From positions 20,829,501 to 20,893,500 of the forward strand of contig NW_026622841.1 of assembly GCF_023065955.2 (NCBI RefSeq): DNA of 64,000 bases, read 5' to 3'. A program made the position numbers and the translations under genes. Source of the stretch: Ursus arctos. Lineage: Eukaryota; Chordata; Mammalia; Carnivora; Ursidae. Shown in pieces: positions 25,216 to 37,750 of this stretch. The notes below the pieces were generated by a model. The model had not been told where the DNA came from. It did not search any database and worked only from the letters and a program-made list of their open reading frames with translations. Each line of letters begins with the position of its first letter. The first letter of the stretch is position 1.

Positions 25216-27130
25216 TTTATGCTAAAATAATCATAGAACTTCTACTCAGCAATTCTACTCACCTAAATTCTCCTACAAAATATTCTTGAAAGAAATAAAA
25301 TCTGAATTTAAATAATTAGTTTTTAATACATCCAATTGGCCTTCCTATAAGTAGCCCTTGGCAAATCAAGAAGTGTTATTTTCTATGGACTACAAGTTTA
25401 TTTTTTAAAGTTAAAAGTAAATTCAAATTGAAAAAAAAAAATACAAATGAAGACATTAAACTTTGACCAAGAGATAGAACCTTATGATTTCCAGTTACTA
25501 CTTTGCTATGTCTTTGTTGAGAGACCTCTTTTAAGTCTTATAAATGACTCTAATCTCAATGCACATATTGAAACAAGGAAAATAATTGTGCTTTAGTATG
25601 TCTACAAGTGGTTGTAAATCACTTACTAAGCCTGGATAACTTAATTATACTAATGATTACATGAGCAATACTTAGTTTTTGACAGGTAGTAATTTTTCTT
25701 GATCATATTTGAGGATTTTCAGTGATTGTATAAATTATTCCCACATAGCCAATACCTTAATATCAATGCCTAGCAGCATTAATTAATAGAATCAGTTATA
25801 CACTCTACATGCCAGGAGGCAAAGCCCCTCAATGGTTATCATTCATTTTGGAAGTAATTTCATCATGTGTATTCATTATCATAGATGGGCAGCAGCTAAG
25901 TTTATTAGCATCTTTTATGCTTTCTCATTGGTTTCAAGCAAGAACCAGCAGAAGGCAAAGGCTCAAATGGTCAAATTCTTTCCTTGTAGGTTCTCCTTCT
26001 GCAGATATGGCTAGATGTCCCAAATTATATTGGTTTGGGAAGTTAATTAAAAGTATTCAGTAAATTTTTCATACTCAATAGCATAATGTATCTTATTTTC
26101 TGTATGGGACCTGTTCTGTCAGTGCTCAGTAGCTCAGACTTCATTGCCCATCCCCCCACAAAGCCAACTAAAGCTGTCACTGTTATGGGAACAATCTTGT
26201 ACCTAGTCTTCATGGGTAAGCCTGGTAATTATTTTTATTAAAAATACTTAACACATGACCTTTGACATTTGAAAAATCAATTCTAATAGCTGTGACTTGA
26301 CTTTTGGTTCTTTCAGTACTTGAGAGGGTGAAATTTTCAAGCTGTTGCCAATGTTCTATTTTGATTCAAGTATTAATTTCGCTTTTTTTTCCAGATCTGA
26401 AATAAAAGAAAAACTGTAAAATTTAGCTTCCCCAAATCCTTCCCTCTCCTTTTTGATTATCATAAAAATGAATTCGTTTCCAAGTTAGCTTGGTGGGAGC
26501 AGTTAGGTTTACTGATTGAAAAGAAAAGATCTCCTTGGCCATTATTTTCTAACTTTTTGAGACAACCCAATTCCATTTGGTGATGTGGTATTATCCTTTT
26601 CATGGGCTCCATTTATTCCTTTCTTTACTTTTCCTTTAGCGTATGAGTAATAAGTAACAAAACAAAAAAAAAATGGTAAGTCTGCCACCCCAAATTTTTC
26701 TTAGAAGCCACATTTCATAAGCTTCTGTTTTTAATTCACCATATCCCACTGCACATTGGCATTTTGCTTTACTCTCTCTAGAATGGACTGCAGAGGAAGA
26801 CAAGCCCCATTCCAAACATATGCAGGGACTGTAGTAAAGACTTTTTTTTTTTTTTTAAGTGATTTCATCTGGATAGCATTCCCATAGAAGGGAATTGAAG
26901 GGCACCACTTGAAAGAAGGTTCTTACGGCAAATAAGAATGCCATGGCCAACACAGCAGGAATCTAAGGATCTTGAAACTTAATTGAAAATAAGTTTTGAA
27001 CTCTGCCCCTTATTTCTGCTTGTGTATTTCTGGTGACTTGTTGAATCTCATGTTGCTTGAAGAATGAAATATGCTTTCCGTACCCATGACACCCTATAGC
27101 TTTTTATTAAAGAGTGCCATTGGCACTTTT
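25216..27130. other. intronic DNA, nothing identified
   Basis: Repeat-poor AT-rich intron. T-runs at about 26841-26855 may be eroded retroposon tails. Two overlapping plus frames at 25809-26063 have no recognisable domain. Confidence 0.45.
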
Positions 27131-27425
27131 AAAGAATCTCTTTTTATTGTATCCCTGATCTGTCTCCTTATTTACATTCCCTCTGCCACTGCCCCAACTC
27201 AGACCTTAATTACCATTGCCCAGAATATTGCCACAGCTCACTAACTGATCCCCCTGCCTCTGGGTGTCACCCTCTTTACACCCATATCCGTTATCTTCCT
27301 GATCAGGTGATGGGTCACTTAAGTTCTCTGAGTTGGTTTTCTCATCTGCAATACGAGAAATACCTACGTCAGAGGATTGTGGTGTGGATTAAAAGCAGAT
27401 GATGGGAACATGCTTGGAACTTCAA
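27130..27425 (+). repeat. L2-like fragment followed by a MIR fragment
   Basis: 27130-27300 resembles an L2-type or related old repeat ('cattgcccagaatattgccacagctcactaactgatccccctgcctc'-like text). 27310-27425 ('gttggttttctcatctgcaatacgaga', 'taccta..gattgtggtgtggattaaa') follows the MIR consensus. The boundary is approximate. Confidence 0.45.
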
Positions 27426-27689
27426 GGGAGGGAAGGAGGAAAGAGAAAAAGTGAGGCAAGAGGTCAAGAGTTTAAGAGATGGAGAGGGGGAAAATAAAGA
27501 CAAAAGTAAACGAGGGTCCGAAGGAATAGAGCAAACAATGATGCTCTCACAGCGCGGACCTACTTACTTGTATGCTGACTCAACAATTTTTCTTCCACGC
27601 ATTAGGAACATTGAGAGAGATAAGTCACCTAATAACACTTTTTAAACTCCTTTTCTTCCATGAATATTTACTGAGCAATTTACTCTGTA

Positions 27690-27950
27690 GAGGGCAATTC
27701 ACATTTCTTGGGGTATCCCACAGAACTTTCTGGCATGGGTGGTAAAGAAGAGACCTTGGAATACAATGGAGACTAGAGGAATGTGAAAAAGTGAAGAAAT
27801 GCTATGTATATTTTTGGAGGTAGACTTGACAGGACACCGTGATTCATTAAATGTCAGGTGTAAAGAAGGACAAGTCATCAATATTGACCCAGGTTTCTGG
27901 CATAAGCAACTCAGTAGATGATAATGCATTTACGGGGATAAGGCTGTCTG
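27690..27950 (+). repeat. ancient interspersed repeat, family not assigned
   Basis: 'ggtagacttgacaggacacc' and 'tattgacccaggtttctggcataagcaactcagtagatgat' match a repeat text I know from many mammalian introns ('..gacaggactt..gactcccaggtttctggctt..caactgggtggatg'). No name is assigned. Confidence 0.45.
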
Positions 27951-28839
27951 AAAAACAATACATTTCCAGAAAAAAAAAAAAAAGTTAACTGGACCTTCCA
28001 GTAGTATCAATAAATGACACTTCACAGAAGATGCAGAAACAAAGGCTACCCATATTAATAATATTCCAGTTAAGTCTGGGAAGGGCATTTTTTAATTTTA
28101 TCATTTAGAATAAATGATATCTTAATAATACCAAAATTATACAATAACAACATCTAATGCTTAACCTTTGATATTTATCTAAATAGTTGGTAAATATTTC
28201 ATTGGTGCTGAAATAAACTGAATTGAACTTCAAACTGGAATAGAACTTAACTCACTAATTAAACAGTATTTTAAATTTTATTATGTGTATAATTATGTGA
28301 ACAATTTTCCAAATGTGTTTGGCTTTTTTATAAATCTATATACTTTATGGGACTAACCAACTATGGAACTGATAAGATGTCAATAAAATATTATGAAGGC
28401 CTTATATATTTTCCCTCCAGTTATATACTATTCTTGCAGATCTGCCATGTTTTTACTTCACTATCATAAATATGCAATCTCTTGTGATAAGTGAAGTTAG
28501 AAAACTGGGTAGCATACTAAAATTGGCATTCTTGAGTTCGTGTAGGCAACTGTTATCCAAAAAGACATAAAGCCATGTTAGCAAATACTTTGTGTGACAC
28601 ATTTCCAGAGTGAAGTCTGTTAGTATCACTCAAGTCTAAGTAAATATTTGTGCAATAATAAAAGTATGTTTATATACAAATTGAAAAATACTTGACTTTA
28701 AACAAAATTTTATGTCCCAAATTCAGGCAAGTCACATTGCTTTGTTTTATTTAAAAAATGAGGAAATCTAGCCTGTTGTGATCTTGTTTAATGGCTTTGA
28801 AATGATAGGAACATTTCATCATCAATAGGTTAGCTTAGT
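27951..28839. other. intronic DNA, nothing identified
   Basis: AT-rich; holds a 13-A run at about 27970. No exon or confident repeat was seen. Confidence 0.45.
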
Positions 28840-29480
28840 TGTAGAATTGTCTTCCTTTTATCTCTGCCCTCCCTGGTAGCCCCTGGATCTCTATAGATGG
28901 TGCCAGTGGGACTCCTCCCTGAGGATTAAACCCTACCTGATCTACTCTGGAAAAATCCTGTTCCTGGTTATGTTGTGCTAAGCCACATTGGGATTTTTTC
29001 TCAGGTTGCTCAACTTCAAATCGTAGCCTGCAAATCCACTTTGAGTTGGGTCTTAGTTTTAGTGACTGGGTATATCTCGGAGGGATGTTGCCATGTATCT
29101 TTGTCAATGTTCTTTTACTTTGGTAATCTGCCTGGTTCTTCCAAAACACCCAAGTTGACTGAGTCCTCCAGCAGCTAGTGTCTCCTTTGTGAATCTCTGA
29201 GTCTGGGAGACTTCCCTGACAATTGTTACTCACTTCTCTGAATCTAGCCATTACCTGCTTTCACACTCTGGACTGCCCAAACCTCTGGTCTTCTGCTATA
29301 ATGCCCAAAAGTCCTCGTCAGCTCTTTCTGACTCCACCCACCAGGTACAGCTGCTATTTACTACTCTGTTTGTTTGGATACTGTGACTGGTCTTCCTGAA
29401 GGAGCATCCCTAATCATGTTCCTTACTCCTGATTTAGGGGCACAGCCCTCCTGATACTGGATCTGAATTCCACACCCATT
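28840..29480. other. less AT-rich block of unknown origin
   Basis: More GC and more CT-biased than its neighbours, and it contains the longest ATG frame in the window (138 codons, minus, 28835-29251). That frame has no signal peptide, membrane segment or recognisable domain. The composition suggests an old retroelement (LTR or similar) rather than a gene, but I could not match a family. Confidence 0.3.
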
Positions 29481-32022
29481 CACCCCACAGAACTGTCTTT
29501 TTCAGGTGTAGACAGTGGGCACATATAAGATTAAAAAAAAATGCACACAGTGAGAAATGGCATCTGGAATATGCTCTATTTCTTACATGTTCCATTTTTA
29601 TATTTCTTAGTTAAAGTAAACTGGGCTAAATTTAATTTGATGCTGAGAAATTGACATGCCACCACTCTTCTCTGCTCTTTTAATCAAATTCTGAGAGCTC
29701 AACCTTCACGATTCCAAGGAAAAAAGGGGAAACTAATCACTTATCTAACCTACTTCATTTTAGTAGCATAGGGGAATTGAACCAGTAAATTAAGGTCAAA
29801 TAGGTTTCCAAACCTACACTGTGAGAGCATCAATCCATCACCATCCAAGGAGACACAAGGCATCCCATGTTATACTGGTAATTTGGCAGTCGGCTAAGTT
29901 AGTATTTTGGATACTTTCAGAGCAATATTTAAAGAAAAATTCCTATGTAATATAAAGATGAGGCACAAAAGTCTATCAGAAGAAAAGGGGACAACAGCCC
30001 TGTGTGGTCCACAGACTCTTTCCCAGTGGTGTCGCTAATTCAGCTCTGGTCCCAAATTCGCATACCTATTCTACACAATAACTACCAGTCATCTATTTAA
30101 GAATTAACTCCAAATGTTAACTAAAGCTTAAATCCTAGGCACAGGTAGATGGAAATATACTTCAAACTTCCTTGATTCTTATAACTTGTGCTTAAAAAAA
30201 TCTTACTGGATTTTTGTCTAGCATGCAGTCCTGAATTGTCATTTAGAGAAAAGAGAGACTAGTATTTTGTAATTAAAAGATATTCAATAAGTATAATAAG
30301 ATGGACGACAGAAAGCATACTCTCAGCTTTTCCTTAATTTGCTAAGTGTTGTTAGGACTCATTGACCCAAGTGCATGGATTTTACATCACACGGCCACTC
30401 TTTCTCTCACCTAATTGTCGAGGGGTGATCAGTGAGAAAGAGTTCAGAAATGTAAAAACACTGCAAAATACAAAGTTCTACTCTTATTTAAATTATTTTT
30501 TTCATTTTACAATTCTTGAGTTATCAGGTCACTTTGGCTTCTATGATTGTGTATCGAAGACATAATACATAAACGAATGAATGATTCTTAACGAGGCAGA
30601 ATTATCTTCATAAACACTTCATCTGATCACAACAACTAGATTACATTTCCCTGGAAAACAACTTTCTTTGCCACCCAAAAACCATTCAGTGCAATGTGTA
30701 AAAAGGTGGTTTTCTTATGATAGATTTTACCATATTCTGTTGAGTGGCTCATAAACAGTGCTTTCTCCATTGATTACAAAACCACTGTTGGAGTTGATTC
30801 TCGGGTATGTAACTATGTATGGTCTCTATTACTGGAAGAAAAATGAAGAAAAATCAATTATTTTTTCCTGCTAGCCAGGCTTTCTTGGCCAACTAAATAA
30901 AATTAACTGAATATTCCAAAGCCAACCAGGAAAATCACCCCCAAATATAGACTATAGTCTACACTAAAGGGAACAAAAAAAGAAAGGTAGAATTGGATGT
31001 ATCTAGCATCTTTTTTTGGTAAACTCTAGGATTTAAAAGAGGTTTTTTTTTTTCCCCCACACGATAATTTGCTATGCATAGCCTGGTAGCCAGGCCTGTT
31101 TTATTCTAGGTGCTAGAAACTGGGGATGTAATTTCTAGGAGGTATTCACATTTTGACAAAATTCCATTACGATAAAGCAATTTGGTTGTTCCCTGGAGTT
31201 CATGATAAAGCGATCTTACGAGTAATACATTTCAGAATTTGTCAGTATCAATAGACTTTATTCTCCAGTACCCAAGTCATTCCCTGGAAGTAAGCTGGAT
31301 GTTTAGGGAGGCTCATTAACTCCTTCAGATCACTAGGTCCTTTCTCAGACTATTCATTTCTACTAAATAAAACTACTAAAAGCAATGTAATAGCCTTGAT
31401 GCAGGAACTAGAGTTAGGAAAGCCAGAACACAAATACATCAGCAGAGTTATATGTAAAATTATACCCTTCAAAGGCACAAGAAAATAGACCAATATACAA
31501 TTTAAGGCAGAAAATACAGTGTCCACTTATTTCTCACTTCTTTTGTTGGTTTGTTTTAGAACATGGAAACCAAGATTTTATTCGAGCAGTAAGGTGAATG
31601 GCATAACTTCAGATTAATTTATTTCACCAAATATTTAAGCAACTGAGGCAAGAGATAAGAGTTTAAATACTGATTTATACCAAATGAAATTTTTTTCACA
31701 TATGGGATAAAATGCATTTATCAAAAACAACCAGTAGGAACTAACAGTATTGCAATAATGCACTCATGTTAAAATAATCATGATATACCAATTGGTCCCT
31801 TAAAAAATGAAATATTAGTTTAAAGGTTGTACAGTACTCAGTAAGAGAATAAAAACCAAGTTTTTATAATGCTATATACTAAAAATTGTTTTAGTGACAA
31901 AACCAGAGCCTTTATCACAAAAACAATTTGTATCTAATGTTTGATAGAATAAATATGACTGCAAATGAGTCTCATCCTATACAGAACAATGCCTTCTGTG
32001 CTTAAATGTACATTAACATTTA
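29481..32022. other. intronic DNA, nothing identified
   Basis: About 2.5 kb with no confident repeat, exon or RNA gene. It includes a pyrimidine run at 31044-31058. Confidence 0.45.
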
Positions 32023-32249
32023 GGGGCGCCTGGGTGGCTCAGTCCTTAAGCATCTGCCTTTGGCTCAGGGCCTGATCCCAGGGTCCTGGGATCGAGCCCC
32101 ACATTGGGCTCCCTGATCCACTAGGAGCCTGCTTCTTCCTCTCCCACTCCCCCTGGTTGTGTTCCCTCTCTTGCTGGCTGTCTCTCTCTCTGTCAAATAA
32201 ATAAATAAATAAAATCTTTAAAAAAAAATAATAAAAAAATAAAATAAAA
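32023..32249 (+). mobile_element. SINEC, well preserved
   Basis: Starts GGGGCGCCTGGGTGGCTCAG, keeps 'gggatcgagccccacattggg' (B-box region) and ends with AAATAAATAAATAAAATC plus an irregular A-rich tail to about 32249. 'cattta' / 'aattta' flank it as a weak target duplication. Confidence 0.94.
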
Positions 32250-35209
32250 TTTAGGCATGGCCAATATTGTGGGATAAACACATACAGCTGGGTCTATATT
32301 AAATAAGGGAAAATATTACTATGAAGCAATTTTCTTAAAAAAATGCAGAAGTGGCTATTTAACAGAGGCATATCTTCAAGCAAACTGTCAAATTAGGCCC
32401 TAAGTAATTAATCTCTGAAACCAGCAGGCTTTCAATCTCAGAGCAACCATCTCAAAGACATGACTTACCATGTAATTACATGGGACATTACAATGTATTT
32501 ATGAGGTCATTTGTTACAATGTACAGTAATTACAGAGTACTTACATAGCTATTTATGTCTCATAAAATGAAGTGAGACTAAATATTTTAATTGTGTTGGA
32601 GAAATAAGGGAAAATATTTGAGTTCCAAATGTCAGGTGAGATTACAGGTCAGATTGACATAACTCATATTAACAGCTGGCTGCTTCCAGAATCACAAGTG
32701 TTTTGTGGCGCTCTCTTATTAGAAATGAAGGTTTGAGAAATATTCCTTCTAAGAATGAGTGAGTGGAATTGTTCTCAATTTCAATGTTCAGGTAATGCCA
32801 GAAGACAAACCAATAATATAATTTACTATGTACACTTTACATACAAAGCATGAATGTCCAGGTGTCAACAGAGTTGCTAGATTACAAACAAGGTCATGTA
32901 TAATGTATTAATAAATGATACACCATACAACTAGACAGAATAATAAAGTAGCAGGCCTTCTGTTTTCCATTTCTATTATTTTGATAAAAAATGGTATTTG
33001 TTCAGATTTTCACATTCTTAAATATGTAGTAAAATTTCAAAGTTGTGTGTTTTCCAAGTTTCTTCCCTTCATCCCATAATTATACTTGGAAATTCTTAGT
33101 TAGCCTAACAAGTGAATTATGGCAGCCAACAGAAGAGGATTCTGTGCTAGTTACATCTGAAACATCATGATATTATGAATAATGAAGAGCTCAGTGCTCT
33201 CATTACTACATCGCTGATTTTAAAAATTAAAATTAAAAAACTTTTTGGTTTCCTAATCATCTGTTCTCTTTGGATTAAGGCCCAAAGCAAATCTCATCAT
33301 TATTTATATGCATTGCTTTATTAGTTTATTCAACAAACATCCCTAATGCCTGCTATGTTCCAGGCATGGTGTTACCACAGAGTCATATTCACCTAAAACA
33401 CTTTTCTTGAAGAGCATGATCCTTTCCAGTGATAGATTCTATGATACTGTTGGTAGATTGGCCTTATTAATCTATTAAGTTTAATAGACATACCATACTA
33501 TGCTCTCCTTTTGGTTAAATAAATTCTGGCTTTACATTCAGAGTTTATGCCTTTAAATTGGATTGGTCATTATTTGATGAAACATGAAATGCAAACAGTA
33601 TTGCTCAGCCTTTGCTTATTCTTGCTAAGATGCCTCTGTTCATGTGATTCAATGATTAGAAAGTATAAAATAATGTTCAATTGTGATGGCATAGACAAAA
33701 TATTCTTTTCTAAACTTTAGCCTGTCTTGTGAACTTCAACAATTATTTTTCAAAAAGAATAAATGTCAAATCTTTTTTTTTGTCATGCAGATATTATAAC
33801 TACCAAATTGCTACAAATATGTGAGCTAATTAATTCCTATAAAGACTGATCAGCAGGCTGACAGTGATACCAACTGCAGCCTCCTGGCAAAACAGGGATT
33901 CCATCAGTGTTTAATGACTGTTACATTCCTATATAATAGTCCCTGGATTTGCCAAATCCAGATACTCAGGGTCCACAGAACCATCTGCAGAATGTTGCCT
34001 GTTAATATGCTAATAAACCAATTAAGATTCACAGAATTATTCAACAGCCACTCAGGTCAATTCTGATCAACTGTACCAATTTTATCTATACATGCAGAAA
34101 GAACTGGTCCATTTCTCACTAAAGTTCCAAGAAGCTACTCAGAGTAGTTAGGAACACCATCTCAGTAACTCATTCTAATTTAAGAACAGTAAGAGATAGT
34201 TTACTTTTGAAAAAAAAAATATGGGTAACTATCAATACTTCAATCAGTATTTCAATTAGATATGCATTCATTATGTGTCTAATTGATTAACAATTAGCAG
34301 CACCTGTAGTTGGCTATAATTTTAATTACTGATTACACTATGGCTGATTACTTAAAATGATATCTGCATGAACACCATTGGATTATAAAGAAAAGAATAA
34401 AACAATTCCAGAATAATTAGTTCTATTAAAAATGAGATTAAAACCAATTCAATAAAACATTTTTAATGTTTTTATTTTAAGCAATGGTAATAGATTTTTC
34501 TTAAATTATACAATATGGAGAGAAGCTAACCAATGATTTTTTTTAATGTAACTAATCTGCCATTTTCCTGGAAGATGTGGAAGTACTTCAGAATAAGCCA
34601 TTGTCCATCAGAACAATAAGCATGAAAAAGAAGATCCTAAATAACAATAGATAACAATAGAGCCCCATTTCTAACTTGCTTTTTAAATATTCATGTTTTA
34701 GAAATGGAAAGATATGTTGATCCTTTGTCATGAATATGACAGACCCATCAACAATCATCTTCAAAAGAGATCTTGGACTGTATTCTTTAGGCACAAAAAG
34801 AACGTACATAATTGTTTCAAACATAGGTTTTTAAAAAGAGAAAGTCAATTTTGAACTAAAATATCTTAAAACTAGGTAATAGTTGCAAACACTCCGGTGT
34901 GCAAAATACCATGTGTTTTCACTTTGGTATTCCAAGAGAGGATTGGTAGCAATTCTTAGAACCAACAACTCTTCCAAACTTAAAAAAATATTCTTCACAA
35001 TTTCATACTATTACATCATATTTCTTTTAGAATTTAGGACTTCAAAAAAGGGATTGATGCATGAGCTTTGTAAGTTTTTTTACAACCTTTTTTTAGTATA
35101 AATGAAATATTTGTGCAAGTGGCTGTTTTAAACAGAGAGTTTGATATTTATTTCCTTTTTGTAGCTCTATTATAAAACGTTTCATGCAAAGACAAAATTA
35201 GAATAGTAT
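32250..35209. other. repeat-poor intronic stretch with homeodomain-type motifs
   Basis: About 3 kb with only a possible L2/MIR trace at 33325-33385 ('caacaaacatccctaatgcctgctatgttccaggcatggtg' in the consensus order). It contains a perfect 16-bp palindrome at 32468-32483 and a motif-dense segment at about 33780-34460 (see findings). No exon was found. Confidence 0.45.
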
Positions 35210-35915
35210 ATCATTTCACAATCACCAGGATGGCTACGATCAAAAAGACAGATAATAACAATATTGGTGAGGATGTGGAGAAATTAGAATCTTCATATAC
35301 TGCTGGTAGGGATGTAAACTGGTGCAGCTGCTTTGAAAAATAATCTGGCAGTTCTTCAAAAGGCTAAATGTAGAGTTAACTATGACTCAGCAATTTCTTT
35401 CTAGGTATTCTCCAAAAAAATGAAAACGTACATTCACACAAAAATTTATACACAAATGTTCATAGCAGCATTATTCATAATAGCAAAAAAAAAAAAAAAA
35501 GTAGAAACAACCCAAATGCCCACCGTCTGATGAATAGATAAACAAAATATAGCATATCCATACCATGGACTATTATATGACCATAGGAAGCAATAAAGTA
35601 TTGATGGATGCTACAACATGGATGAACCATGAAAACATTATGCTAGTTGAAAGAAGTCACTCACAAGAGACCACATGGTGTATTCCATTTATATGAAATG
35701 CGCATCTTAGAGACAAAAATTAGATTAGAGATCGCCTACGACCGATGGAGGAAAGGGATAGGAAGGAAATGAGGGGTACTGCTAAAGGGTAGAGGAGTTT
35801 TTTAGGGAAGGTCAAATGTTATACAATGAACTGTGATGATGCATGCATAACTTTAAATGGGTGAATTCTGTGGTATGTGGATTATATAAAGATGTTACAA
35901 AAGTAACTGCATCAC
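35210..35915 (+). mobile_element. L1 LINE 3' fragment
   Basis: Forward L1 text: 'caccaggatggctac', 'ttggtgaggatgtggagaaatt', 'ctgctggtagggatgtaaactggtgcagc', 'gttcatagcagcattattcataatagc', 'caacccaaatgcccacc', 'agaccacatggtgtattcc'. This is the ORF2 end and 3' untranslated region, with frame-breaking indels. It is antisense to DCC. Confidence 0.9.
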
Positions 35916-36660
35916 AAAAATTAGATTAGTATAATGAACACCAATATGCCCATCACTTTGACTTCAAAAGATCAATTTCTTTCCACTCTTATTATATGTA
36001 TTTACTAAGCCCTCTAAACTGAGATTTATTTAAAGAAATCCTGTAAAGTGGAGAAATGCACCTATGTGTATGGGTCTCCCCATAAATGAGAGGTACATTC
36101 CGGAGGGACCTGAATACAATCTATTTTTAATACTCATCCCTGATATGATGCTCTGTACGTATGGTACTCACAAATGTTTATAGATGGCAGTGGTGACAGA
36201 CTGAACAAGTATGGCCTCCAGGAGGAGGCAGTGTAGAGCGCGGTAGAGTCACACTCCATTGCTTTTTAAAAGTGCTTCTTTTGAGGACATTTAGGAAGTA
36301 ACGTATGGTTAGGGGCTAAAGCATCTGCAAAGAGCTCAATTCGTTAAGAGCTCTAATAAAGCCCATGGGGAATTTGTGGAGGCTCCAGTCCAACTCCTTT
36401 TAAAAATGATTCTTATGTAACAAAACTAGACGGCGAAACATGGTTCCAGCCTACATAGGATTTCTTTAGGGGGATGGGGGTTGAGAAACTATTGCATACA
36501 AGTGAATGGCTGAATAGGTTGAAGTTGATCAAAGGTCTCATAAAAAATCTTTTATATGCTTATTTATTTACTTAAGCCCAAGAAAATTCAATGAGAATAT
36601 ATGTAATGTTTTCATGGGCTAAGTGCTTTTTCTGACAGTGCTCATCACAGTTCTGTATTT
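35916..36660. other. intronic DNA, nothing identified
   Basis: No confident repeat or coding signal was seen. Confidence 0.45.
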
Positions 36661-36664
36661 GTTT

Positions 36665-36808
36665 GATTATCTGATTAATGTCTCTTTAGTTCCTTAGAAC
36701 TTAAGCTCATCAACTTTTCTATTTCTTACTGTGGGATCCCTAGTGCCAACAGTAATGTCTAAAACTTAGAATATATTCAATAAATAGTTGTTGAATTAAT
36801 TAATAAAG
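36665..36808 (+). repeat. L2 LINE 3' fragment
   Basis: 'acttaagctcatcaac', 'ggatccctagtgccaacagtaatgtc' and 'tattcaataaatagttgttgaat' follow the L2 3' end ('..tctgtatccccagcgcctagca..ctcaataaatatttgttgaat'). Confidence 0.65.
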
Positions 36809-37675
36809 AAGGATTTTGATGGAATTAGTTCTTCATTTAATCAAATTTCACTTCAAATCATAATACATTCCTTTTCCTTGTTACCAGAATATCCACAGTA
36901 TTTCCATTACACCTAAAAGACATTGTGTGGGCCTGATTTGGGCTCACAGGTGCGATGAAGGAAGAAATAAAGGAATGCCAGATAGAAGGGGTGATAGCTC
37001 ATGAGACCCCTGACAAAAGTTTGAAGAAAAAAAAAAGAAGGGGGCTGAGAAGTGAGAGGGCTCTTGTGAGAGAGAAAATGATTACCTAGACTCAGTGAAA
37101 TAAATTGTGATAAAAAAACAAAAAACAATTTGAATTAGTTTCTCCATAACTTCCACCAAGTAATCTCCTCAGACATCTGGGGTAAGAAGGAGGGTATGTT
37201 CGGAGGGAGAGTGTTGAAAGGGAGAGAAAAGCATGGAGTCCATAGGACCTGGGAGGAGGGCAAGTCATGATGGGGGGGTCATGTGGCTATAAAGTTATCA
37301 AGCTGGGTGCTGATGAAGCAGGGTGTGCACATAATTACCATTAATGAAAATTAATTTAAGTAAATGTCAAACAAGTAAAACCATGGTACACACACACACA
37401 CATTGATTATACACAATTGTAATACTGGCCCATGGTTTAATTTTCCTTCTCAATTTCTGTGCTGCGGTATGAAGGAAGAAGTCTAGAAGAACAGAAGAAG
37501 CATAACTAAAAGGTTATCTTTTGACTCTCTACTTTTAATTTTTTATCTTCACTTATTACCTATTGTTTTTGCTTTCAAAATTACATTGAAATATTATGAA
37601 AACATCTTTAAAATAATATGGATCAAATCAGTAATCCCTTCCTAAATCAATGTCTTAAATGAAGACACTGAGTCT

Positions 37676-37750
37676 GAAATGAAATGAAATGAAATGAAAT
37701 GAAATGAAATGAAATGAAATGAAATGAAAGAAAGAAAGAAAGAAAAGAAA
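37676..37750. repeat. GAAAT pentanucleotide repeat grading into GAAA
   Basis: About 10-11 perfect GAAAT units, then GAAA units, ending at about 37750. Perfect units suggest an unstable, polymorphic locus. Confidence 0.95.

Noticed and set aside
28835..29251. 138-codon minus-strand ATG frame, the longest in the window
   Set aside because: No recognisable domain, no splice or promoter context, low-quality amino-acid composition, and it lies in a block that looks like an old retroelement. In 64 kb of mammalian intron, one frame of this size is expected by chance.
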